A stretch of 64,000 bases of DNA from Sinomicrobium sp. (GTDB lineage Bacteria > Bacteroidota > Bacteroidia > Flavobacteriales > Flavobacteriaceae). This document shows positions 1 through 7,722 of the stretch, in pieces (the stretch's first letter is position 1; every line of letters starts with the position of its first letter). The translations under genes and the position numbers were made by a program. The stretch spans positions 20,180 to 84,179 of the forward strand of contig JAJUFH010000011.1 of the NCBI GenBank assembly GCA_029266035.1. Direction: 5' to 3'. Below the pieces are notes generated by a model. That model searched no databases, was not told the DNA's origin, and was given only the letters and a program-made list of their open reading frames with translations.

Positions 1-520
1 CTCCTGTATACGAGACAAACACTGTGGGAATACACAGTGTATCGGCATAGATATAAGCTGGTGAAGTCGGATCCCAAGCTGTGTATCCACGAGCTTCAAA
101 GGTGTTTCTAATCCCTCCATTCGGAAAGCTCGAAGCATCGGGCTCCTGCTGTACCAACTGCCCACCGTCAAATTTCTCTATGGCCATCCCTCCACCTATG
201 GGCTCAAAAAAAGCGTCGTGCTTTTCCGCCGTAGAACCGGTAAGAGGCTGAAACCAGTGTGTGTAGTGCGTAGCCCCTTTAGAAAGTGCCCAGTCTTTCA
301 TAGCCGCCGCAACCTGATTGGCGACCTTTCTGTCTATCTTCTCTCCAAACTCTATCGCCCTCGTCACACTTACGAAAGCCTCCTTAGTCATAAACTGCCG
401 CATGGATGCCTCGTTGAATACGTTCACTCCGAAAAGCTCGGAACGCCTAACTACTTCCTGTACAGGAACTGGGCTTCTCCCGAAATTTTCCTCAATTGCT
501 CTGAATCTAATTGTCGCCAT
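1..520 (-). CDS. glnN: Glutamine synthetase type III, N-terminal part (cut by window edge)
   Basis: Reading the reverse strand from the ATG at 518-520 gives 173 open codons that run off the left edge. The translation contains stretches typical of type III glutamine synthetase: [20 protein letters not shown], then [27 protein letters not shown] and [12 protein letters not shown]. The enzyme makes glutamine from glutamate, ammonia and ATP in the cytoplasm, and the type III form is common in Bacteroidota. The ATP-binding C-terminal part lies outside the window. A TAnnTTTG-type box lies 30 bases upstream and a repeated motif lies further up, so nitrogen-responsive control is possible but not shown. 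Confidence 0.93.
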   Translation of the reverse strand, partial: MATIRFRAIEENFGRSPVPVQEVVRRSELFGVNVFNEASMRQFMTKEAFVSVTRAIEFGEKIDRKVANQVAAAMKDWALSKGATHYTHWFQPLTGSTAEKHDAFFEPIGGGMAIEKFDGGQLVQQEPDASSFPNGGIRNTFEARGYTAWDPTSPAYIYADTLCIPTVFVSYTG

Positions 521-549
521 CTTGTTTATATGGGTTATGGTTTATAAAA

Positions 550-557
550 CAAAAATA
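550..557 (-). promoter_or_regulatory. Putative -7 box of glutamine synthetase III
   Basis: The reverse strand reads TATTTTTG, matching the Bacteroidota -7 consensus TAnnTTTG, 29 bases upstream of the ATG. No clear TTTG -33 element is present. The repeated motif at 581-597 sits where the -33 region would be. Confidence 0.45.
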
Positions 558-853
558 ATTAAAAATATGCTTTTTCGACGAACACCCCCCTAAAAAATGC
601 AACTTAATACTTAAAAATATCATTTTACACATAACACCCCTATAAAAACACACTGTGTTATATTTTTTTTTATATCATTAATTCCATATCTAAACAAATG
701 GCATCCGATCTGAAGATAATGTGAGATGGAGAGGTGGAGATGGGGAGAAGTGGTGAAACAAAAAACTACTACGAATTATTATTGAGTTAATTGGTTATTG
801 GGTTGTTAGTATTGAGGGGTTTTGATAAACCATAAACTCCAAACCACTTTACC

Positions 854-861
854 TATCTTTG
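854..861 (+). promoter_or_regulatory. -7 box of the SBF-like transporter
   Basis: TATCTTTG matches TAnnTTTG and lies 20 bases before the ATG at 882. It lies inside the longer open frame that begins with a TTG at 822, which argues that translation starts at 882. Confidence 0.5.
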
Positions 862-881
862 CGGGATTTAAAAAGAACTTT

Positions 882-1862
882 ATGCGTTTAAAAATCGATC
901 CTTTTGTACTCGCTCTTGCAGGAAGTGTAGTTTTAGCCGCTCTTTTTCCGGAAGCGGGAACTGATGAAAGTCCTATCCCACTAGGCACAATCAGCAGTGT
1001 TGGGGTATCGTTGATTTTCTTTTTTTACGGACTCAAACTCAGTCCAGATAAGCTTAAAAGGGGACTTTCAAACTGGAAGCTTCACCTCATTGTACAGCTA
1101 TCTACCTTTGTCATTTTCCCAGTATTGGTACTCCTCGCCTATCCCTTTATTAGAGATGAAGAGCAACACACGCTTTGGCTTGCCATCTTTTTCTTGGCTG
1201 CCCTTCCTTCTACGGTTTCCTCTTCGGTGGTTATGGTCTCTATGGCTAAGGGAAATATACCTGCCGCCATCTTCAACGCCAGCCTTTCAGGTATCTTGGG
1301 CATCGTACTGACTCCGCTATGGGTTTCTCCCTTTATCGAACAAACACAGGGGGCACAGGATTTCGGACATATATATTCTCAATTGGCTTTTGAAGTGATA
1401 CTTCCTGTGTTAATAGGTATTTTGCTACAGCGATATGCCGGCCATTTTGCCGAACGCTACAGTCGTCAACTCAGCCTTTTCGACAAGACGATTATCTTGA
1501 TTATAGTTTACAGGAGTTTTGCTACATCCTTTCACTCTGGAATTTTCGAGCAGATACAGTGGGTAGATATCGGGCTATTGGTAATTATATCTACAGTGCT
1601 GTTTGGAGTACTATACAAGGGGATTGGGCTTATTTGCACATGGCTGGGCTTTAATCGCGAAGACCGTATCACCGCTGTGTTTTGCGGATCGAAAAAATCG
1701 CTTGTTCACGGTACGGTATTGTCTAAAGTACTCTTCTCCGGCCTCGGTATTTCTGGGATAATACTATTGCCATTGATGCTGTATCACGCCTTACAGATAT
1801 TTTTAGTGAGTATTATTGCCAGTAAAATGGCAAAAGAAGTAGCTGCAGAAACAGAAGGTTGA
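882..1862 (+). CDS. Bile acid:sodium symporter-like transporter (SBF-like/YfeH type)
   Basis: A 326-residue integral membrane protein with about nine or ten hydrophobic segments. Two stretches fit the SBF-like branch of the bile acid/sodium symporter superfamily: LPSTVSSSVVMVSMAKGN near residue 109, the kind of helix break used for sodium coordination, and FCGSKKSLVHGTVLSKVLF near residue 267. The likely role is Na+-coupled uptake or exchange of an organic anion across the inner membrane; the substrate cannot be read from sequence, and bile acids are unlikely in a free-living flavobacterium. The ATG at 882 was preferred over an upstream TTG because the -7 box precedes it. A lipoprotein gene follows after 29 bases. 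Confidence 0.85.
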   Translation: MRLKIDPFVLALAGSVVLAALFPEAGTDESPIPLGTISSVGVSLIFFFYGLKLSPDKLKRGLSNWKLHLIVQLSTFVIFPVLVLLAYPFIRDEEQHTLWLAIFFLAALPSTVSSSVVMVSMAKGNIPAAIFNASLSGILGIVLTPLWVSPFIEQTQGAQDFGHIYSQLAFEVILPVLIGILLQRYAGHFAERYSRQLSLFDKTIILIIVYRSFATSFHSGIFEQIQWVDIGLLVIISTVLFGVLYKGIGLICTWLGFNREDRITAVFCGSKKSLVHGTVLSKVLFSGLGISGIILLPLMLYHALQIFLVSIIASKMAKEVAAETEG

Positions 1863-1891
1863 AATTTAAAAATTTACTCTAAATTTAGGGT

Positions 1892-2761
1892 ATGAAAAGA
1901 CTTCTCATATTATTTCTGTGTATTTCCGGTATAGGTTGTACTCAAAATTACGGGCAACTCACTCTTGTTACAAGACTGCCCAAAGAACTCAAAGAAAATT
2001 CGGGTATAGAATGTACCGGAGAAAACAGCTTGTGGGTGATTAACGACTCGGGTAATAAAAACGCCTTGTACCGAGTGGGATGGGACGGATCGTTGCTACA
2101 GGAAATAAAAGTGTGGAAGTCGAAAAACATAGACTGGGAAGAACTGACCAAAGACAGCGACAACAATTTGTATATCGGAGATTTTGGGAATAACGACAAC
2201 GAGAGAAAAAATCTCGTCATCTACAAAATTTCCGTTGTCAACCGAGTGCAGGACAAAGAGGTTAAGGCTGAAAAAATAAGCTTTGAATATCCGGAACAAA
2301 AGGATTTTCCACCAAAAAAGAAGCATCGATACTTTGATGCGGAAGCTTTTTTTTACCGCGATGGCTACTTCTACCTCTTTACAAAGAATCGCAGCAAACC
2401 CTTTGACGGAATATGTTTTCTCTATAAAATACCTGCTATTCCCGGACATCACAAGGCCGAGCGTATCGGGTCGTATACCTTTTGTACCGATAAAGACCGT
2501 TGCCGTATAACAGCAGCAGCCCTATCGCCCGACGGAAAGACGGTCGCCTTATTGGGACATGAAAATGTGTGGTTGTTTACCGACTTTGATCGGGATCATT
2601 TTTTTGAGGCTCGACAAAAAGAAACCATAGCCCTAAACCACAACTCCCAAAAAGAAGGGCTTTGCTTTGCCGGCAATCGCAGTCTGCTGATCAGCGATGA
2701 AGAAAAGGGAAGTTCAGGTCGTAATCTCTATCGATTGGACCTCGATTCACTTAAAAATTAA
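1892..2761 (+). CDS. Predicted lipoprotein, beta-propeller-like, unknown function
   Basis: 289 residues starting with a lipoprotein signal peptide (MKRLLILFLCISGIGC, lipobox cysteine 16). The mature part has repeated blade-like stretches such as ENSLWVINDSGN, NNLYIGDFGNND and FFYRDGYFYLFTKN, which suggest a beta-propeller exposed in the periplasm or on the outer membrane. No catalytic signature is recognised, and it may be a binding or scaffolding protein. It may be co-transcribed with the upstream transporter. Its 3' end overlaps the convergent metallophosphoesterase gene by 11 bases, so no room exists for a conventional terminator between them. Confidence 0.8.
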   Translation: MKRLLILFLCISGIGCTQNYGQLTLVTRLPKELKENSGIECTGENSLWVINDSGNKNALYRVGWDGSLLQEIKVWKSKNIDWEELTKDSDNNLYIGDFGNNDNERKNLVIYKISVVNRVQDKEVKAEKISFEYPEQKDFPPKKKHRYFDAEAFFYRDGYFYLFTKNRSKPFDGICFLYKIPAIPGHHKAERIGSYTFCTDKDRCRITAAALSPDGKTVALLGHENVWLFTDFDRDHFFEARQKETIALNHNSQKEGLCFAGNRSLLISDEEKGSSGRNLYRLDLDSLKN

Positions 2762-5700
2762 ATCCCATACCAAACATTACCCTATTGCCGTCTTTGGAAT
2801 TAAAGAAAGAGACATTGGCTGTAAACATATCGATGGCGTTGAGATACAATCCGCCGCCAGCTGCGTTATGCCATCGAGTGGAACGATCGTCTTCTGTCCA
2901 CACTCTCCCGTAGTCAAAACCGGCGTAGGTTCCGAGAGTAACGGGAAATAGTCCTGTTCGAAATCGGGTTATATTTACTCTCAGGTCGTTATTGTTGTAA
3001 AAGGATGTTCGTCCCGTAAATCTCTGATTTCGGTAACCTCTTAATCCGTCTACTCCACCAATGCTAGCGCCTTGATAAAACTCAAACTCCCTCCCGGTGT
3101 TAAATCGCGCCTTGAATTTGGTAGCAAAAACCACATTTCCCTTAACGTCTACCGGAAGTGTCAAGCGCAACTGGGGAATAAAATAGAAGAAATCTCTACT
3201 GTTTGCCAGATTAGAACGATATCCGGCAGTAATATCTAAGTGCATACCCAATGTAGGCAGAGAAGTATTGTCAAAATTGCTGTACCCGTATGACATTTCA
3301 GCTCCAAAGAATTTTTGCCAGTCGAACAATTCTGCATTTTCTGCAAAACCACTGATATACCTGCCCGAGGTTCTGTCTATTTCCACGGTTTCAAATACGG
3401 GCCCCACCTCAAAGTAAGCTCCTCTATACCCCTTCCACATCATTTTAGGAGATATACCTATACTACTCATACGCACCCGATTGTAATCCATTCCCAATTC
3501 GTCTTCAGGATTCAGACTTTCGTTTCCGTATCCGAAATAATTCACGGAAAAAAGCGGACTGGTAAAACGGGCATCGGCTCCGAAACTCCAGTTGGAGGTC
3601 AGTCCTACTATTTCACCTGAATAGTCCAAATCAAAACCCTGTGTTGCAAAGTAATACCCTCCTTTAATGCTGTGCTGGGAGTTGTACGGATTCTGGCGCA
3701 ATCCCTTTACGGTATAAGTGTATTTCAGTCCGAGTTTAACTCCGTCGTCGGGATTATACCCAACATCGGGAAACAATTGCCCTGTAGTAGTTCTCACCTT
3801 TTTGTAATCGTAGACATTGAGGTCGTATTTATCAGAAATACGAGATTTTACCCTAGTCTCAAAGGTGTTGGGTTTAGACTTGTAGTCGTAAACCGTAATT
3901 CGCTTAGTATTTTCTATTCTGTATATATCGTTGTTCTGACCGCCAAGTATTTTTATCGGTATCTCCTTATCTCCCTCTCCTTTCACCTCAAACACATCGT
4001 CGTCGTCCAGTCCGTAAAGCCATATTTCTTTAGTTTCATCACGAGTAAAAGTAAGGTCTATAAACTTTTCTGCCTTCTCTCCTTTAATGATTCTATACGC
4101 CTCTACCACCGTGATTCCCCCGGCTTTTCTCGTGATTACAAAGTGATCGTCTTTATCCGTGCCATACACTATCGGGTATCGCTTCAGCATCCCGTAATAG
4201 GTCTCTGCCATTTCTTGCAGATACTCCTTGCGTTGCAGCATCACATCTGCAATCTGCTTAAGGTTTTCCCTATCCATTTCAGGAGGTAGCAATGCAAAGG
4301 CTCGGTCTACAACATCTCGATCAATACGGTCGTAAATATATTTGGCTTCTTCCTTCCAGTCTTTCAGGTTGTGATCGTTTAACACAGCCATATCCAAAGG
4401 AAAGGGTTCAAAGTTAAACCACTTGAGGTCTCTGATCTTCGGGCTATAATTCTGCATCAGCCTAGTGGCAGGAACCATTCGGGTAACGAGTCCTAAAATG
4501 GGACCGTCGAAATCGGAAAATACTTGGTCGCGATCTCTCGGTATCGGTTTGTACAGGGTTTTTCCGTCTTCTTCACCGCTCTTTGCCCATCGCCATTGGT
4601 CGCCGTGCCTGTCCCAGTCGCCCAACAACATATCGAAGAGACGCGAACGGATATACAAACGCTCATCTATCTCGTTCTCATCCTTTCTCCTGAGCTTTTT
4701 TATCATATCGGTAGTGCTGATAATCTTGTCGGAATAGGCAAAACTCTCCACGCTTCCATGCCCATCGGTCACTCTCTCCTCTATGAGATAGAGGGCGTCG
4801 CCGTAGCGGTCGTTGTATTTCCCCAAGGCTTTTTGCTTGGGCACGTAATACAATTGCGGATTGGCGTGCAACACTCCTATAGCATCCGACAATTCTCCCA
4901 CTGCAAGTGCGGCATAGGGAAGTGCTGTGGTGTAAAAATCCATCAACAGCGATTCGGTATACGAGTCGCGAAGGTCTTCTTCTATGTACTGATCTTTAAA
5001 AGCTACGGCTTGCAAAAACCTAATAGCTCCTTTTCTCACCTCGCGCATCATATACTGTCTGCCATCCTTGTCCTCTAGTCGCAGCGAATTGGTCTGATGT
5101 CCGCCACCCGCTCTCAACGGTGTGAGTCCGCCGTAAAGAGTGTCCAATAAAACCGTTTTGGCTTCTACTTCTACAGCGTATTCTTTACGATAGTGGTCGC
5201 CCCACAAGGCTTGGTACAATTTGCCTTTCTCCACTTCCTCTTTATCGTAAATGGCCGATTTTACCGTTTTCGGGTATGTTTCCGGCCATACTCTATATTC
5301 ACCACCCCTTTCGCCTGGTTTGACAAGCGTAGAAAACAGCGGTTCTGAAAAATTGTTTTTCTCTCCGTAAAACCGAGCTACTGCCCTGCCGTCTGTAGCC
5401 ACTTCTAGCTTTACATAGCCCTGACCTCCATAGGAAAAAAGACCGTCCTTTTTTATTCCTGCAGGGGCTATCTTAGATCCGGAACCACTGATAATCATCG
5501 GAATCCCTTCACGCTCCATATACTGCATATTGTGCTCGTGTCCTGATACAAACACAACATTATCTGCCTGCCGTGCCAAGGTAAAAAGCCTCTTGGTCAA
5601 CTCTCGGTATGGTTTGCTCTGAATATCTTGAGGTGAAACACCTCCAGTCATACGAACCAGGTTCATCAGTGTTCCCAAACCCGGCAAGGGTATGCTATTT

Positions 5701-6440
5701 CCCACCGGAAAAAGCTGTTTGTCTAAAGAAAACTGCCCTCCATGACCTCCATTGCTCATCAGAGGGTGGTGTATAGCGATGAGCAATAATTTTCCCTGCG
5801 ACTTAGTGATATATCCTTCCACTTCTTCAAAAAACTGTTCTCTGCTGCGTATATCACAATCGTCATTTATGGTAGGATGACGGTCCCAGTCTTCTAGAAA
5901 CCACTGGGAGTCTATCACTAGAAGGTCTACCTCATCATTGATTTTTTCACGTTTTAGCGGACAACCGTCTTCCGGGAGGAAAGAATTTTTCCCTAGTTTT
6001 TCCTCCACTCGTTTTTCCTGGCGTTTAAGTCCTTTTAGTCCGTCGGAATACCAGTCGTGATTTCCAGGAATAACGATAACTTTCCCCTTAAATCTCGATG
6101 CTACTTCGGTTTGTATATCGATGCGGTACTCTGCCAGTTTCCTGCCTTTGTGATCTTTATCAGGCATACCGGAAGGATATATATTATCACCGAGAAAAAC
6201 GGCTGTACTGTGTTTAGGAGCATTGGACAATTCGCTCTTAAAAGCGCTCAAGGCTCTCGATCTTTCCCCTAAAGGTGAGTTTCCGGCATCTCCTATCAGA
6301 TAGAAAATATGAGATATGCTGTCGGGACTGTGTACCGCTTGATTGTGATCTGGCGTTTTATAACGCGCTTTATATGTGGTACATGAGCCGATAAACAATA
6401 TCAGCATCCCTAAAAATGCAAGTGTTTTAATTTTTATCAT
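2751..6440 (-). CDS. Metallophosphoesterase fused to a kinase-like region and an Omp85-type outer-membrane barrel
   Basis: A very large (1,229-residue) exported protein. A lipoprotein-type signal ends at Cys20. Residues about 45-330 form a calcineurin-like phosphoesterase: YLIGDAGN, FLGDNIYPSG, IPGNHDWY, IAIHHPL and VSGHEHNMQ supply the metal and phosphate ligands. Residues about 400-800 are less clear, but LLGDWDRHGDQWRW (near 605) followed by PIPRDRDQVF (near 635) resembles the catalytic pattern of CotH/FAM20-type atypical kinases. From about residue 890 to the C-terminal phenylalanine the protein looks like a Bac_surface_Ag/Omp85 barrel, with GGVDGLRGYRNQRF as the lid-loop-like motif. It is probably a surface-anchored phosphatase displayed through its own barrel. 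The kinase assignment is inference; the phosphoesterase and barrel calls are firm. Confidence 0.85.
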   Translation of the reverse strand: MIKIKTLAFLGMLILFIGSCTTYKARYKTPDHNQAVHSPDSISHIFYLIGDAGNSPLGERSRALSAFKSELSNAPKHSTAVFLGDNIYPSGMPDKDHKGRKLAEYRIDIQTEVASRFKGKVIVIPGNHDWYSDGLKGLKRQEKRVEEKLGKNSFLPEDGCPLKREKINDEVDLLVIDSQWFLEDWDRHPTINDDCDIRSREQFFEEVEGYITKSQGKLLLIAIHHPLMSNGGHGGQFSLDKQLFPVGNSIPLPGLGTLMNLVRMTGGVSPQDIQSKPYRELTKRLFTLARQADNVVFVSGHEHNMQYMEREGIPMIISGSGSKIAPAGIKKDGLFSYGGQGYVKLEVATDGRAVARFYGEKNNFSEPLFSTLVKPGERGGEYRVWPETYPKTVKSAIYDKEEVEKGKLYQALWGDHYRKEYAVEVEAKTVLLDTLYGGLTPLRAGGGHQTNSLRLEDKDGRQYMMREVRKGAIRFLQAVAFKDQYIEEDLRDSYTESLLMDFYTTALPYAALAVGELSDAIGVLHANPQLYYVPKQKALGKYNDRYGDALYLIEERVTDGHGSVESFAYSDKIISTTDMIKKLRRKDENEIDERLYIRSRLFDMLLGDWDRHGDQWRWAKSGEEDGKTLYKPIPRDRDQVFSDFDGPILGLVTRMVPATRLMQNYSPKIRDLKWFNFEPFPLDMAVLNDHNLKDWKEEAKYIYDRIDRDVVDRAFALLPPEMDRENLKQIADVMLQRKEYLQEMAETYYGMLKRYPIVYGTDKDDHFVITRKAGGITVVEAYRIIKGEKAEKFIDLTFTRDETKEIWLYGLDDDDVFEVKGEGDKEIPIKILGGQNNDIYRIENTKRITVYDYKSKPNTFETRVKSRISDKYDLNVYDYKKVRTTTGQLFPDVGYNPDDGVKLGLKYTYTVKGLRQNPYNSQHSIKGGYYFATQGFDLDYSGEIVGLTSNWSFGADARFTSPLFSVNYFGYGNESLNPEDELGMDYNRVRMSSIGISPKMMWKGYRGAYFEVGPVFETVEIDRTSGRYISGFAENAELFDWQKFFGAEMSYGYSNFDNTSLPTLGMHLDITAGYRSNLANSRDFFYFIPQLRLTLPVDVKGNVVFATKFKARFNTGREFEFYQGASIGGVDGLRGYRNQRFTGRTSFYNNNDLRVNITRFRTGLFPVTLGTYAGFDYGRVWTEDDRSTRWHNAAGGGLYLNAIDMFTANVSFFNSKDGNRVMFGMGFNF

Positions 6441-6490
6441 ACGAATAAAAGTACTACTTTTAATTTTGAACTAAAATAATTAAAATATAA

Positions 6491-7696
6491 ATGACAGACG
6501 CAACGCTTCAGCGGGTTAGGGACTATGTGTTGAAAATAATGGGGCAGCAACTCCCAAGCCATTATCTGTACCACAATTTTACTCATGCCCAACGCGTCGT
6601 AAAACACATAGACGAACTGGCTGCAGCAGAAGGTCTCGAAGAGAGAGAACACCGTTTGCTACAGATTGCCGGATGGCTGCACGATATAGGATATATACAA
6701 GGCTATAAGGATCACGAAAAGAACGGCGCCGAAATTGCCGGGGATTTTTTGAGAAGTGAAGGTGTATCGGAAAACGATATCGATGCAGTAAAACAGTACA
6801 TCCTAGTCACCAAAAAGCACAGCATACCCTCTACCCTTGCCGAAAAGATTATGTGCGATGCCGACTTTTCCCATCTGGCTTCACGAAACTATATGGATGT
6901 TTCAGAACTGCTTCGCGAAGAGATACGATTGGTTCACGGAAAGGAATTCTCGGATATGGAGTGGACAGAGGAAAACATAAAAATGTTTGAAGACCACCAT
7001 CAGTACTACACTTCGCACGCTATAGCTCATTGGCAGCCGGAAAAGAGTAGCAACCTGTTGAAGCTCAAAAAGAAAGCGCATAAAATAGAAGAGAAGTACA
7101 ACAAAGAAAAGTGGAAAAAAGCCGATCAGAAACGAAAAAAACACAAAGCTGAGACCCCCGAGAGAGGAATAGAAACCCTCTTTAGAGTTACCTTGAGAAA
7201 TCACACCAATCTGAGTAATATTGCTGACAGCAAAGCAAACATACTGCTTTCTGTAAACGCCATCATTATATCTCTGGCACTATCTACTCTTATTCCTAAA
7301 CTGGATAAAGCCAGTAACTCATACCTGCTTATCCCCACCATTATCTTTATGATATTTAGCGTGGCTTCTATCGCTTGTTCTGTATTGGCCACTCGTCCTA
7401 ATGTAACCAGGGGTAAATTTACCAGAAAGGATGTAGAGAACAAGAAAGTGAACCTGCTGTTTTTCGGGAATTTCCACCAAATGGATCTACAAGCCTATGA
7501 AGAGGCCATGCGGGAAATGCGCAACGACAAGGAATACCTATACAATTCGCTCACAAAAGACCTGTATTATCTGGGAAAGGTACTCGATAAAAAATACAGG
7601 TTATTGCGAATCACCTATATGATATTTTTAATTGGAATCATTGTTTCGGTACTCTCCTTCGGTATTGCTACCTATTATGTAAATTACGGGTATTAA
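6491..7696 (+). CDS. HD-domain phosphohydrolase fused to a Pycsar-type membrane effector domain
   Basis: 401 residues in two parts. Residues about 20-180 are an HD domain: H32, the H64-D65 doublet in GWLHDIGYI, H75 and D124 are the expected metal ligands. A lysine-rich charged linker (about 190-225) follows. Residues about 228-401 match the Pycsar effector (PycTM, formerly DUF5706) family, with RNHTNLSNIADSKANILLS and three predicted membrane helices near 250-268, 278-300 and 375-397. In Pycsar anti-phage systems such proteins act with a uridylate or cytidylate cyclase, but no cyclase gene is nearby. The HD part could degrade a nucleotide signal that controls the membrane part. It is divergent from the preceding gene, with the two ATGs 50 bases apart. 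Confidence 0.85.
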   Translation: MTDATLQRVRDYVLKIMGQQLPSHYLYHNFTHAQRVVKHIDELAAAEGLEEREHRLLQIAGWLHDIGYIQGYKDHEKNGAEIAGDFLRSEGVSENDIDAVKQYILVTKKHSIPSTLAEKIMCDADFSHLASRNYMDVSELLREEIRLVHGKEFSDMEWTEENIKMFEDHHQYYTSHAIAHWQPEKSSNLLKLKKKAHKIEEKYNKEKWKKADQKRKKHKAETPERGIETLFRVTLRNHTNLSNIADSKANILLSVNAIIISLALSTLIPKLDKASNSYLLIPTIIFMIFSVASIACSVLATRPNVTRGKFTRKDVENKKVNLLFFGNFHQMDLQAYEEAMREMRNDKEYLYNSLTKDLYYLGKVLDKKYRLLRITYMIFLIGIIVSVLSFGIATYYVNYGY

Positions 7697-7722
7697 GTTT
7701 AGTACCAACTCCTTTACACTCC

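Larger units (their letters stand above)
521..881. other. Intergenic region between glutamine synthetase III and the SBF transporter
   Basis: This 361-base divergent spacer holds no gene. It contains two copies of an aacacccc-taaaaa-like motif (581-597 and 633-647, 52 bases apart) in front of glutamine synthetase III. It also holds a purine-rich degenerate repeat related to GGAGATGGGGAGA (721-755), the word actactacgaatt (765-776) and a TTATTGGG-type degenerate tandem run (781-816). The promoter of the transporter lies at its right end. Confidence 0.6.

Noticed and set aside
218..593. Two forward-strand open frames
   Set aside because: They run opposite to, and mostly inside, the glutamine synthetase III start, whose reverse-strand translation is clearly conserved. 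They have no independent support.
3672..4289. 205-codon forward frame inside the metallophosphoesterase gene
   Set aside because: It is the antisense shadow of a long, well-supported gene; its composition is that of a mirror frame.
6491..7696. Complete Pycsar anti-phage operon
   Set aside because: No nucleotide cyclase gene lies within several kilobases on either strand, so only the effector-like fusion is claimed.
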